Of a stretch of DNA of 64,000 nt, positions 41,961-50,434 are shown in pieces. Each line of letters starts with the position of its first letter. Positions within the stretch are counted from its first letter, which is position 1. This DNA is from Kerstersia gyiorum. Lineage in GTDB: Bacteria > Pseudomonadota > Gammaproteobacteria > Burkholderiales > Burkholderiaceae_B. A program made the position numbers and the translations under genes. The notes under the pieces were generated by a model. That model saw only the letters and a list, made by a program, of their open reading frames with translations. It had not been told where the DNA came from and did no database searches. The stretch spans positions 1 through 64,000 of the forward strand of contig NZ_SGWZ01000007.1 of NCBI RefSeq assembly GCF_004216755.1, written 5' to 3'.

Positions 41961-42961
41961 ATGCACGTTTCCGTAAAACCGCATTGCCGGTGATTCTGCT
42001 GGCATCGACTTTACTGTTTGCGGGCTGCGCTACGCAGGGCAAACCGCCGCCGGTAATCTCGCTCGATGAACCGGTGCAGGCCCAGCCATTGCCCGAGCCG
42101 CCCAAGCCCATCGAAGTCGTGGCGGTTCCCGAGCCCTTGGCGCTGCCCGCCCAGTTGAAACCGTTGCCGGCAGTCGATCCGGCCCCGGCTGTGCCGGAGC
42201 CTGCCGACGAGAAGGTGCGCGTCTCGCGTGCCAATGCCGAAGCGCGTATCGCGCCGACCCGAGAGGGCTATGTCAATGCAATCCAGGTCTGGCCATTCAC
42301 CGACGGCGCGCTGTACCAGATCTATGCGTCCGTGGGCCGTGTGACGGTGATCGCGCTCCAGCCCGGCGAGGAACTGGTAACGGTCGCTGCGGGTGACACG
42401 GTGCGCTGGATCGTGGGCGACACGTCCAGCGGCAGCGGGGCCGATCTGCGAGTCAATGTGTTGGTCAAGCCTATTCGTTCTGGGTTGAAGACCAATCTGG
42501 TCATCACCACCAGCCGCAGGACGTACCTGCTGGAACTGACTTCGACCGACAAGGCATGGATGGCATCGGTGTCCTGGGACTATCCCAAGGATCGGATGCT
42601 GGCCTTGCAACGCCAGGCGCAGGCTGCCAGCGCCGCCGCGCCGGTCGATACCGGCCTCTCGCTGGAGAAGATCCGTTTCCGCTACGCGGTGTCGGGCAGC
42701 AATCCGCCGTGGAAGCCGCTGCGCGCTTTCGATGACGGCGAGAAGGTCTATATCCAGTTCCCGCCGGGTATCGCCCAAGGTGAGCTGCCGCCCTTGTTCG
42801 TCATCGGCGCGCAGGGCGATGGGCAACTGGTGAACTACCGTTTCCGCTCGCCGTACTACATCGTCGATCGGTTGTTCGGCGCGGCCGAACTGCGCCTGGG
42901 CGGTGATGACGGCGACGTGGTGCGGATCGAACGCACGGATGGCGTGGCGCGGAGGAACTGA
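41957..42961 (+). CDS. trbG: TrbG, VirB9-like outer-membrane complex lipoprotein
   Basis: A 334-residue protein with signal peptide and lipobox LLFAGC (Cys24), a Pro-rich linker and the VirB9/TrbG/CagX domain from about 95 to the end, with GDTVRWIVGDTSSG, KTNLVITTSRRTYLLEL and VYIQFPPGIAQGELPPLFV. It forms the outer ring of the core complex with TrbI. In VirB9 homologues a lipid anchor is more usual on VirB7, so this copy may combine both roles. Start overlaps the trbF stop. Confidence 0.92.
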   Translation: MNARFRKTALPVILLASTLLFAGCATQGKPPPVISLDEPVQAQPLPEPPKPIEVVAVPEPLALPAQLKPLPAVDPAPAVPEPADEKVRVSRANAEARIAPTREGYVNAIQVWPFTDGALYQIYASVGRVTVIALQPGEELVTVAAGDTVRWIVGDTSSGSGADLRVNVLVKPIRSGLKTNLVITTSRRTYLLELTSTDKAWMASVSWDYPKDRMLALQRQAQAASAAAPVDTGLSLEKIRFRYAVSGSNPPWKPLRAFDDGEKVYIQFPPGIAQGELPPLFVIGAQGDGQLVNYRFRSPYYIVDRLFGAAELRLGGDDGDVVRIERTDGVARRN

Positions 42962-42963
42962 CC

Positions 42964-44241
42964 ATGAGCCAGGACGACACCCCCGACCTCACCACGCCGC
43001 AGGCGGGCAAGGTCGCGCCCGAGGCGGTGGCGCTGCGCGCGCAGCCGCGCCCGGTCACGCGCCTGAACCGGCGCACGCTGGCCATCCTCGTCGGTGGCTT
43101 GTCGGTCGGCGTGATGGGCGCATTGATCTGGTCGCTGCAACCGCAGCAGCGCGGTGCGGGCGAATCCACGGAGTTGTACAACGTGGATCGCGTCTCGCGC
43201 TCGGAAGGACTGGATGCGCTGCCAACGGACTATTCCAAGCTGCCAGCGCTGCCGCAAGACGTGCCGGAACTGGGGCCACCGCTGCCGGGTGATTTGGGGC
43301 CAGCCATCGTCAATTCGCAGCAGCCGGTCGCCGCCACCTATGCCGCGCCGGGCTACGACCCCAACGATGCGCTGCGCAAGGAGGAAGAAGCGGCTGCAGC
43401 TTCGTCGGTGTTTTTCCGCACTGGCCCCCCGCAGGCTGCGCCCGTGGCGCAGTCGCAAGTCGCTGCCGCACCGGGCTTCGCGGCCAATGCTGCTTTCGAT
43501 CCGCTGGCCGCTGGCCCGGCCTCGATGGCGGCCCAGCCTGCCGACCCAACTGCTGTGCAGAACCGGCAAGAGCAGAAAGAAGCGTTCCTGACTGTTAGTT
43601 CTGCGGAAACCCGTAACTCCGGCAACCTGCAAATGCCCACTTCGCCGTATCAGGTGATGGCCGGAACCGTCATTGCCGGGGCACTGGTCACTGGCATCAA
43701 GTCCGACCTGCCAGGCGATGTCATCGCCACGGTGACGGAACCGATCTATGACACCGCCACGGGCAAGTTTCTGCTGATCCCGCAGGGGGCGCGCATCCTG
43801 GGCAAGTACAACAGCCAGGTCAGCTACGGCCAGAGCCGCGTGCAGGTGGTGTGGAACCGGATCATCCTGCCAGATACGTCTTCGCTGACGCTCGACAACC
43901 TGATCGGCACCGACCCGGCGGGCTATGCCGGTCTGGAAGACGACGTGGACTGGCATTGGGATCGGATCTTTGCTGGTGCCGTGCTGACGACACTGCTGGG
44001 TGTGGGAGCCGAACTGGCCGCACCTGAAAACCGTCAGGACGGTGATCGCGTCATCATCGCCGGGCGCGACAGCTTGCAGGACACCGTGAATCAGGTGGGC
44101 CAGGAAGTGACCCGGCGCAACCTCAACATCCAGCCCACGCTGACCAGCCGCCCCGGCTTGCCGGTGCGCATCATCGTGAACCGCGATCTGGTGCTGCGGC
44201 CCTATCAGCCGCTGTTCTTCAACAAGGGGACTTCACGATGA
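42964..44241 (+). CDS. trbI: TrbI, VirB10-like channel protein
   Basis: A 425-residue bitopic protein: cytoplasmic start, helix about 36-58 (TLAILVGGLSVGVMGALIWSL), a Pro/Ala-rich periplasmic spacer and the C-terminal VirB10 domain (about 215-410) with PYQVMAGTVIAGALVTGI and GKFLLIPQGARILGKYNS. It spans both membranes and senses energy from the ATPases. Begins 2 bases after the trbG stop; stop overlaps the DUF2274 start (ATGA). Confidence 0.93.
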   Translation: MSQDDTPDLTTPQAGKVAPEAVALRAQPRPVTRLNRRTLAILVGGLSVGVMGALIWSLQPQQRGAGESTELYNVDRVSRSEGLDALPTDYSKLPALPQDVPELGPPLPGDLGPAIVNSQQPVAATYAAPGYDPNDALRKEEEAAAASSVFFRTGPPQAAPVAQSQVAAAPGFAANAAFDPLAAGPASMAAQPADPTAVQNRQEQKEAFLTVSSAETRNSGNLQMPTSPYQVMAGTVIAGALVTGIKSDLPGDVIATVTEPIYDTATGKFLLIPQGARILGKYNSQVSYGQSRVQVVWNRIILPDTSSLTLDNLIGTDPAGYAGLEDDVDWHWDRIFAGAVLTTLLGVGAELAAPENRQDGDRVIIAGRDSLQDTVNQVGQEVTRRNLNIQPTLTSRPGLPVRIIVNRDLVLRPYQPLFFNKGTSR

Positions 44242-44462
44242 GCACAACCAGGAAACTGCGGCTGGGGCCGCTGCCCAAGACCGAGAGCATCAAGCTGACC
44301 TTCGCCTGTCCGACCAGCTTGAAAGCCAACCTCGATCGCTACGCCGCGCTGCACGCTCAAGCGTATGGCGAGGCCGTGGATGCCATGACGCTGATCCCGC
44401 ACATGCTGGAGGCATTCATGGCGGGGGATCGCGGATTCAAGAGAACAAGCACTACAACCTGA
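44238..44462 (+). CDS. DUF2274 family protein, last gene of the transfer operon
   Basis: A 74-residue protein with the DUF2274 pattern: LRLGPLPKTESIKLTFACPTSLKANLDRYAALHA in order from residue 6, then MTLIPHMLEAFMAGDRGF. The family has no known function but always follows trbI in Tn4371-type elements and resembles a small ribbon-helix-helix-like DNA-binding fold. The start overlaps the trbI stop. It marks the end of the conserved ICE core. Confidence 0.85.
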   Translation: MSTTRKLRLGPLPKTESIKLTFACPTSLKANLDRYAALHAQAYGEAVDAMTLIPHMLEAFMAGDRGFKRTSTTT

Positions 44463-44567
44463 ATTTGCCTGTCCAAATGACGTTAGCGGCTACGTTTTCA
44501 ATATGACCATGTTTCCAACGAACTACAGGAGCTTGTGGTATCTGCCTACGCGCACGACCTGCTGTCG

Positions 44568-44858
44568 CTACACAGCGTTTGCTTTGAACCCATCTGATGC
44601 CAAGGCATCAGATGCCGCCTTCTGAGCTTCCTTGTGAGCCTGAGATACATCGAGTCCGCCATTCTGAACGAATGTTTTGACCTTCTTGTACGTGCGAAAT
44701 TCATCCAGGCTGATATCCCCATTCTTCAGTTGATCAGAAACCAACATTTCAGCCGTGTGACGATCGTACTTTTTTACCAGCTGATCAAAGTCGAAATTTT
44801 CTTTCGCCTCACGGCATGTTCCAAGAACTTCGCGCCCAGCATCAATAAGCTTGCTCAT
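44568..44858 (-). CDS. Hypothetical 96-residue helical protein at the ICE right end
   Basis: A small, charged, mostly helical protein with no signal peptide: DAGREVLGTCREAKENF, DRHTAEMLVSDQLKNGDIS and SQAHKEAQKAASDALAS. No family was recognised. AGAGG lies before the ATG. The base composition of this part (44.5-45.8 kb) is visibly more AT-rich than the core, indicating separate acquisition. It is encoded 51 bases after the HTH gene on the same strand, so the two probably form an operon. Confidence 0.65.
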   Translation of the reverse strand: MSKLIDAGREVLGTCREAKENFDFDQLVKKYDRHTAEMLVSDQLKNGDISLDEFRTYKKVKTFVQNGGLDVSQAHKEAQKAASDALASDGFKANAV

Positions 44859-44909
44859 ATTTTTACCTCTTCCAGTTAGTCGATCAGGATCGTCGCTAGT
44901 GAGTCTTGA

Positions 44910-45302
44910 CTAGCGACGGTTGCGGGATATCTGAGAAACACGAGACTGGGAGATCCCCAGCCGCCGCCCCACTTCAGCCTGAGACCAACCTTCGGCAAGG
45001 AGATGCATCGCTGCGTTGTCGCGCTGTTCGATGGTGACAGTGTTCGGATCGAAACGGGTTGTCTGTGCCAGACCGGGTACGGGCTCTTCGTAGTGAACAG
45101 TTCGACCATCTGTATGGCGAGCATTCACCTGAAGTGTTCCGGTTCGCTTATTCACTCGTACCTCGAAGGATGCGACATTGGGATCGCTTACCAGTTGTTG
45201 CGAAATCTCCCCAACAGACTCACGGCGAGAAGCCGGTTGGGGGGGGATAGGTGCGAGTGGTCGGGGAGCCATGTCGTCGTACGTCTCAGTTAAGTTACGC
45301 AT
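44910..45302 (-). CDS. Small helix-turn-helix protein, KorB/ParB-like DNA-binding segment
   Basis: A 130-residue protein whose C-terminus (about 92-130) is a clear helix-turn-helix: DNAAMHLLAEGWSQAEVGRRLGISQSRVSQISRNRR in order. The first 60 residues are Pro-rich, then VNKRTGTLQVNARHTDGRTVHYEEP. It resembles the HTH of KorB/ParB proteins without the rest of that family. An ATG at 45272 (MAPRPLAPIPPQ) is an alternative start; neither has a strong ribosome site. It may regulate the 96-aa gene and itself, or the ICE ends. Confidence 0.65.
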   Translation of the reverse strand: MRNLTETYDDMAPRPLAPIPPQPASRRESVGEISQQLVSDPNVASFEVRVNKRTGTLQVNARHTDGRTVHYEEPVPGLAQTTRFDPNTVTIEQRDNAAMHLLAEGWSQAEVGRRLGISQSRVSQISRNRR

Positions 45303-45580
45303 ACTGTAGCACGTTTCTAATGAAACTCATACTACTTTATGAGAAACATGGCTCTGCCGTTTGTCCTGCAGGACTTGAGCATTGGACAGACTGTTAAGCT
45401 ACGGTCATGACAAGCATGCTGCTCTGCGTTGCCTATGTGCGATAGTGGCCGCCATAGCTTACTGCCGCTTACTTTCCCAACGCTCTTATATGGCTCCTAG
45501 CCCACAACGCTGCTGCCTTGGAGCGCGGCATGAAGTAGAGCCAAACCCGCGCCTCTTATAGACTTCTGGCTTGCAGGCTG

Positions 45581-45588
45581 TTTTCATA
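45581..45588. other. Candidate right attachment site (attR) of the ICE
   Basis: GTTTTCAT matches the 8-base Tn4371-family core TTTTTCAT in 7 of 8 positions. It lies after the last ICE-like gene and before chromosomal lysC, at the shift from AT-rich to chromosome-like sequence. It is the best match in the 44.4-45.8 kb region on either strand. Proof needs the left end, which is outside the window. Confidence 0.4.
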
Positions 45589-45687
45589 AAACGCTTGACG
45601 TCGGCCCTTTTTTGACCGCCAGCAGGCGAATCTGGCAGGCCGGGGCCGACAGATACGCAAGTTCCGCGAGGAAATTGTGCATTTGGC

Positions 45688-45707
45688 TATCTATCATTGA
45701 TAAGATA
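45688..45707. promoter_or_regulatory. Dyad upstream of lysC
   Basis: TATCTATCATTGATAAGATA is a near-palindrome (about 16 of 20 symmetric positions) about 95 bases before lysC. It could be an operator for lysC or part of the insertion site region. No known regulator motif is assigned. Confidence 0.3.
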
Positions 45708-45801
45708 GACCGTTTGCGCCATATGCAAATAAACGCTAGGCGTTAAAATTATTCCCCTTTTATTTCCCGTTCAACGGGCGCGTGCTTAAACCGGGTGGAA
45801 G

Positions 45802-47064
45802 ATGGCTCTGATAGTTCACAAGTACGGCGGAACCTCCATGGGGTCTGTCGAAAGGATCAAGAATGTCGCGCGGCGCGTCGCCAAATGGCACGCTGCCGGC
45901 CATAAAGTCGTGGTGGTGCCGTCTGCCATGTCGGGCGAAACCAATCGCCTGCTCGGTCTGGCACGTGAAATTTCTGCCATGCCCGATGGTCGTGAACTCG
46001 ACATGATCGCTGCTACCGGTGAGCAGGCCAGCAGCGGCCTGTTGGCCCTGGCCCTGCAGGCCGAAGGCGTGGCTGCGCGCAGCTATGCGGGTTGGCAAGT
46101 GCCGGTGCGTACCGATTCCGCCTACACCAAGGCGCGTATCCAGGAGATCGACGCCACCCGTGTGCAGGCGGATCTGGATGCTGGCCGCGTGGTCGTCATC
46201 ACCGGTTTCCAGGGCGTGGATGACAACGGCTACATCACCACGCTGGGCCGTGGCGGCTCGGATACGTCGGCCGTGGCCATTGCTGCAGCGTTGGGTGCAG
46301 ACGAGTGCCTGATCTACACCGATGTCGATGGCGTTTACACCACCGATCCGCGTATCGTCCCGGAAGCGCGCCGCCTGAATGTCGTTTCCTTCGAGGAAAT
46401 GCTGGAAATGGCGTCGCTGGGTTCCAAGGTGCTGCAGATCCGCTCGGTGGAGTTCGCCGGCAAGTATCGTGTTCCGGTGCGCGTGCTGTCCTCGCTCACC
46501 GACCCCCTTATTCCGCTCGACGAAGAAATGCGCTCGGGCACGCTCATTACTTTCGAGGAAGACGAAAAAATGGAATCCGCCGTTGTCTCCGGCATCGCGT
46601 TCAGCCGCGATGAGGCCAAGATCACCCTGGTCGGCGTGCCCGACACCCCTGGCGTGGCATCGGCCATCCTGGGCCCGGTTGCTGCAGCCGGCATCGACGT
46701 GGATATGATCATCCAGAACCAGTCGGTCGAAGGCACGACGCTGTTCTCGTTCACGGTCAACCGCAATGAGCTGTTGCGCGCCCGCCAGGTGCTGGACACG
46801 CAAGTCGTGCCCGCCATCAAGGCCCGCGAAGTGCTGACCGACGAAAAGGTCTGCAAGGTTTCCATCGTCGGCATCGGCATGCGCTCCCACGTGGGCGTGG
46901 CGGCGCTGATGTTCGAAACGCTGGCCAAGGAAGGCATCAACATCCGCATGATCAGCACCAGTGAAATCAAGACCTCGGTCGTGATCGAAGACAAGTACAT
47001 GGAGCTGGCCGTGCGTTCGCTGCACAAGGCCTTCGGCCTGGACGGCGAGCCCAAGGTCGCCTGA
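45802..47064 (+). CDS. lysC: Aspartate kinase
   Basis: A 420-residue monofunctional aspartokinase, which phosphorylates aspartate as the first step to lysine, threonine, methionine and diaminopimelate. The N-terminal kinase domain has the signature VHKYGGTSMGS (5-15) and GFQGVDDNGYITTLGRGGSDTSAVA (about 155-179 in two parts); two ACT domains follow (about 265-340 and 345-415) with ITLVGVPDTPGVAS and VSIVGIGMRSHVGVAALMF, where lysine and threonine inhibit. Length fits beta-proteobacterial enzymes. RBS GGTGGAAG before ATG. The first clear chromosomal gene after the ICE. Confidence 0.95.
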   Translation: MALIVHKYGGTSMGSVERIKNVARRVAKWHAAGHKVVVVPSAMSGETNRLLGLAREISAMPDGRELDMIAATGEQASSGLLALALQAEGVAARSYAGWQVPVRTDSAYTKARIQEIDATRVQADLDAGRVVVITGFQGVDDNGYITTLGRGGSDTSAVAIAAALGADECLIYTDVDGVYTTDPRIVPEARRLNVVSFEEMLEMASLGSKVLQIRSVEFAGKYRVPVRVLSSLTDPLIPLDEEMRSGTLITFEEDEKMESAVVSGIAFSRDEAKITLVGVPDTPGVASAILGPVAAAGIDVDMIIQNQSVEGTTLFSFTVNRNELLRARQVLDTQVVPAIKAREVLTDEKVCKVSIVGIGMRSHVGVAALMFETLAKEGINIRMISTSEIKTSVVIEDKYMELAVRSLHKAFGLDGEPKVA

Positions 47065-47120
47065 TATTGTCATTTTCCTGCGCGTGCCTGTCCTTGGGGC
47101 AGGTGGCAGCGGCAGAAATA

Positions 47121-47158
47121 AACAGCTCTGCCGGGCATGTCCCGGCAGGGCTGTTTTG
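47121..47158 (+). terminator. Rho-independent terminator after lysC
   Basis: AACAGCTCTGCCGGG pairs with CCCGGCAGGGCTGTT (15 bp, one G-U) around a 5-base loop, followed by TTTG. Strong structure 57 bases after the lysC stop. Confidence 0.85.
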
Positions 47159-47646
47159 CTTCAGCAACACCGGCTGTGGTGTGGCCTGCGCGATACGTGA
47201 TTTTTCCCGTGTTGGGAGTAAAATTTCCACGGCCTGCTCCCCGAAGGCGGGGCGGGCATCCGTTTACTTCCCCTCATTTGTCTGTCCATAGGCCACACGC
47301 GCACGCCCTGATCGCCAGTTTCCCTCCATCGGCTTCCCGTCCTGGACAGACCTTTGCCCCGGATGCGCGCAAGCCCGGGCTGGCTGTGGCCTAGATCCCC
47401 CTCATCATGAAACTGTACGGGCGTGCCTCGGGACGATCCTCCCGACCCGCGTATGCGCGTTTGTCGCAATCCCGTCCCGCCAGCTGCCTGGGTCTGTTGC
47501 GCGCCCAGGGTCCGCCAGGCCGGGCATGGGGCCAGGCAGGCGTCTCCCTTTCCTGAATCCGTGTTGCGGATTCTTCTTCCGGATTCTCCTTTTCGCGGAT
47601 TTCCTTTGCGTTTTACCGGCAGTTTCGCCGGTGCTTCGAGGTTCTT
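47159..47646. other. Gap between lysC terminator and MFS gene
   Basis: A 488-base stretch with no supportable gene. Short open frames exist on both strands but lack ribosome sites or domains. It probably carries the promoter of the MFS gene; no clear -35/-10 pair or operator stood out. Confidence 0.5.
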
Positions 47647-48945
47647 ATGTTGCGGCAACTGCTGGCCAATGCGCTGGCGCCATTACTCGGCCTGTTCATC
47701 ATTTGCATCGGTAACGGGTTTATTTCTTCTCTGACGTCGATCAGGCTGGATGCGGTGGGTGAATCGGCCATCGTCGTCGGTATCGTTTCTTCCGCCTATT
47801 TCATCGGCCTGACCCTGGGGGCCATGTTCAATGATCGCCTGATCGTGCGCATCGGACACATCCGCGCATACAGCAGCTTTGCCTCGCTGATCGCCGTGAC
47901 GGTGCTGTTGCAGGGCCTGTTCCTGGATGCCTGGGGCTGGGCGCTGTTGCGCCTGCTCAACGGCTGGGCGACGGTGGGCGTGTTCCTGGTGGTGGAAAGC
48001 TGGCTGCTGATGGCGGCAGACCCGAAATTGCGCGGGCGGCTGCTGGCGGTCTATATGATCTCGCTGTACGGCGCGGGCATGTTGGGCCAGGCCATGCTTG
48101 GCGCGGTGGATGCCTCCGGTGCGGCCGCCCCTTTCATGGTGGCCGGCATGCTGGCCTCGCTGTCGGTGATGCCCATGGTGATTCTGCCCCGGGTGTCGCC
48201 CATTGTCGAACGGGTGGAACCCTTGTCGCCGCACAAGCTGCTGCGCATGTCACCTACCGGCGTTATCGGCTGCTTCGGCTCCGGCGTGGCTATCGCTGCG
48301 GTCTATACCCTGTTGCCGCTGTACCTGCAGCGTATCGGGCTGAGCGTAGGCGACATCGGCCGGATGATGGCCATCACGATTCTCGGTGCGATGGTCTTGC
48401 AGTATCCGGTCGGTCGCTGGTCGGACAGGCAAAGCCGCCAGGTCGTGCTGATTTCCCTGAGCGTGTTCTGCACGCTGCTTTCGCTGGCCATCCTGCTGCT
48501 GCCGGCGTCGCTGCCACTGATGTCCGTCCTGCTGTTCCTGCTGGGCGGTGGCGTGTTTGCTATCTATCCGGTCTCGGTCAGCCATGCGGCAGATCGAGCC
48601 ACGGCCGATGCGCTGGTGCGCATGATCCAGGGTTTGTTGTTGATCAATTCGCTGGGGTCGGTCATCAGCCCGCTGGCGATTGCACCCATGATGACCTGGA
48701 TGGGCGCAAGCGGTCTGTTCTGGGCCTTTGCCTTGCTGAATCTGATGATGTTGGGGCTGTATGTGTGGCGCCGTCAGGAACGGCCGGCCCCGGCGCCCGC
48801 AGCGCCTTTCGCGGCGGCATCACAGATGTCGCCTACTGGGGTGGAATTGCGAGTGACCGAGGATATGGTTCAGGGGGCGCTGGATAATGAGCTGCTGGAC
48901 CCATCGCAGGGCAATAACACCGCCACAGTGCCGGCACGCCCCTGA
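47647..48945 (+). CDS. MFS transporter, YcaD-like
   Basis: A 432-residue protein with about 12 hydrophobic helices: NALAPLLGLFIICIGNGF..., the MFS loop FNDRLIVRIGHIRAYSS and LRLLNGWATVGVFLVVESWLLMA. The pattern LNGWATVGVFLVVESWL is typical of YcaD/MFS-1 proteins, whose substrates are mostly unknown. A cytoplasmic C-terminal extension (about 385-432) is Ala/Pro-rich and acidic. The gene stands alone on the plus strand, convergent with the NodT-type gene. Confidence 0.85.
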   Translation: MLRQLLANALAPLLGLFIICIGNGFISSLTSIRLDAVGESAIVVGIVSSAYFIGLTLGAMFNDRLIVRIGHIRAYSSFASLIAVTVLLQGLFLDAWGWALLRLLNGWATVGVFLVVESWLLMAADPKLRGRLLAVYMISLYGAGMLGQAMLGAVDASGAAAPFMVAGMLASLSVMPMVILPRVSPIVERVEPLSPHKLLRMSPTGVIGCFGSGVAIAAVYTLLPLYLQRIGLSVGDIGRMMAITILGAMVLQYPVGRWSDRQSRQVVLISLSVFCTLLSLAILLLPASLPLMSVLLFLLGGGVFAIYPVSVSHAADRATADALVRMIQGLLLINSLGSVISPLAIAPMMTWMGASGLFWAFALLNLMMLGLYVWRRQERPAPAPAAPFAAASQMSPTGVELRVTEDMVQGALDNELLDPSQGNNTATVPARP

Positions 48946-48969
48946 AACAATGGGGGCAGCTTACTGGTA

Positions 48970-49001
48970 GCGGGCAGCAGGCAGGATTGCCTGCTGCCCG
49001 C
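48970..49001. terminator. Long perfect hairpin between convergent genes
   Basis: GCGGGCAGCAGGCA-ggat-TGCCTGCTGCCCGC is a perfect 14-bp stem with a 4-base loop, between the convergent MFS and NodT-type genes. No T-run on either side. Probably a bidirectional transcription barrier. Confidence 0.6.
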
Positions 49002-49025
49002 CTGGTGTCTGCCCGCAGAAGGGAG

Positions 49026-50432
49026 TCAGGCCGCTGCCGCGGGGGTGTCATCAGGCACGCCCCCCAAAGCCTGCCACAGTTTCAGTTGATTGATGCGCTG
49101 GTTGAGCTGGGCTTCCCAAAGCGAGGTTTCACTGCTGCGGCGAGCGTCCTGCGCATCCAGCAGGGTCTTCAGGTCCACGGCTCCCGCCTGGTAGCGGACT
49201 TGTTGCAACCGTTCTGTCTCACGCGCGGCATCCAGCGCCAATTGGCGTTGCGACGTTTCCGAGGTATAGCGTGTCTGCGCAGAGAGGGCATTTTCCACTT
49301 CCGCGAAAGCCTGATAAAGCGTCTGGCGGAAACTGATGACGGCCAGTTCCGTATCGGTGTCGGCGATATCCCGGTTCAGGCGCATTTCCGTGGCTTGCAG
49401 GAATGGCAGGCTGAGGCCGGCCCCGAGGGTGGCCACAGGGTTGGACAGCAGGTTGAGCAGGGCGCTGCTGCTGGTGCCCAGCGCACCCGTCAAAGACAGG
49501 CGCGGGTAGTAGTCTGCCCGGGTGGCGTCGGCGCTGGCGTAGCTCTTGCGCAGCCGCAGTTCCGCCGCCTGCACGTCCGGGCGGCGGGCCAGCAGGCTGG
49601 CCGGCAGCCCGGCGGCCAGATCGTGCAGACGGGTGTCGGGCAGTTGTAGTGGCACGGGCAGCTCGGTGCTGGGCGGTGCATCGCGCAACAGCGCCAGTGC
49701 GCGCAGATTCTCGTCCCGGCTTTGCAGTAGCTGGGCGTGCGTACTCTCCAGGGCCGCCAGGTTGCGGGTGATTTCAGCCAGGTCCAGGGCGCTGGCGGCG
49801 CCGGCGCGGTGCTGCACGTTGACGATCTGCCAGGTTTTGCGGGCATTGGCGATATTTTCGCTGCTGGCCGCGACGCGCTGGTTGAGATAGCCGGCCTGCC
49901 AGTAGAGTGAGGCCGTGGTCACAACCAGGCCCTGGCGCACGGCTTCGCGGTCTGCGTCGGTGGCCTGGGCTTCCCATTGGGCCGCAGCGTCCCGGGATGA
50001 CAGGCGGCCCCAGAGATCCCATTCATAGGAAAGCCCCAGCCGGGCGCTGCTCTGGCGGCTTTCATTGCCATGGTCGAGATCCTGGCTCAGGCTGTTGCTG
50101 GCATCGGCCGACAGCGCCGGGCGCAGCGCATCTGCGCTCAGACCGGCCTGCAGGCGCGCTCGCCGGGTCTTCAGGCTGGCGCTGGCAAGGTCGCTGTTGC
50201 GGTTCAGGACATCGGCAATCCAGCGGTCCAGCAGCGGGTCATCGAATTGCTGCCACCAGCCGGTCGCGCTGTCTGCACTCGCCAGCACCAGTGGTGTGGC
50301 GGCGGTTGCCTGCCAGGCCGAAGGTAGGTTCAGGTCCGGCTGGGAGTACGGCGTATGGACGGCGCAGCCGGATACCAGCAAAGTCAGCAACAGGCTGGCG
50401 CCGCCGTGACGCAAGGAGAACGGAACAGGCAT
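49026..50432 (-). CDS. NodT-type outer-membrane efflux lipoprotein of the MacAB cluster
   Basis: A 468-residue TolC/OprM-like channel. Lipobox LLVSGC with Cys23; then two efflux repeats, with WWQQFDDPLLDRWIADVLNRN near residue 60, YEWDLWGRLSSRDAAAQWE near 130 and RRPDVQAAELRLRKSYASAD near 290. It lies 2 bases after macB on the same strand, so it likely is the dedicated exit duct for this MacAB pump, in place of TolC. ATG at 50432 has GGATAACC-type weak RBS. Confidence 0.9.
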   Translation of the reverse strand: MPVPFSLRHGGASLLLTLLVSGCAVHTPYSQPDLNLPSAWQATAATPLVLASADSATGWWQQFDDPLLDRWIADVLNRNSDLASASLKTRRARLQAGLSADALRPALSADASNSLSQDLDHGNESRQSSARLGLSYEWDLWGRLSSRDAAAQWEAQATDADREAVRQGLVVTTASLYWQAGYLNQRVAASSENIANARKTWQIVNVQHRAGAASALDLAEITRNLAALESTHAQLLQSRDENLRALALLRDAPPSTELPVPLQLPDTRLHDLAAGLPASLLARRPDVQAAELRLRKSYASADATRADYYPRLSLTGALGTSSSALLNLLSNPVATLGAGLSLPFLQATEMRLNRDIADTDTELAVISFRQTLYQAFAEVENALSAQTRYTSETSQRQLALDAARETERLQQVRYQAGAVDLKTLLDAQDARRSSETSLWEAQLNQRINQLKLWQALGGVPDDTPAAAA

Positions 50433-50434
50433 GG

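Larger units (their letters stand above)
1..45588. mobile_element. Tn4371-family integrative and conjugative element (right part, left end outside window)
   Basis: The order DUF2840, traF, DUF3363 relaxase, variable cargo, LysR, EexN lipoprotein, traG, CopG, trbBCDEJLFGI, DUF2274 is the known core layout of the Tn4371 ICE family. The cargo (3571-31064) sits between relaxase and LysR/traG, a usual place for accessory genes in this family. The integrase and replication genes are upstream of the window. The right boundary is inferred from a 7-of-8 match to the family's TTTTTCAT attachment core at 45581-45588, immediately before chromosomal lysC; the exact end is uncertain. trbB is frameshifted, so self-transfer may be impaired. 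Confidence 0.85.
45303..45801. other. AT-rich gap: ICE right end and lysC leader
   Basis: A 499-base stretch without a gene. It holds the candidate attachment core (45581-45588), a poly-T tract at 45608-45613, a 20-base dyad (45688-45707) and, just before lysC, the repeat AACGC-tag-GCGTT (45732-45744) fused to a TAAAAT (-10 like, 45744-45749). No lysine riboswitch structure was recognised. Confidence 0.5.

Noticed and set aside
45303..45801. Lysine riboswitch before lysC
   Set aside because: No multi-helix aptamer or conserved riboswitch elements could be folded by eye; only two short dyads are present.
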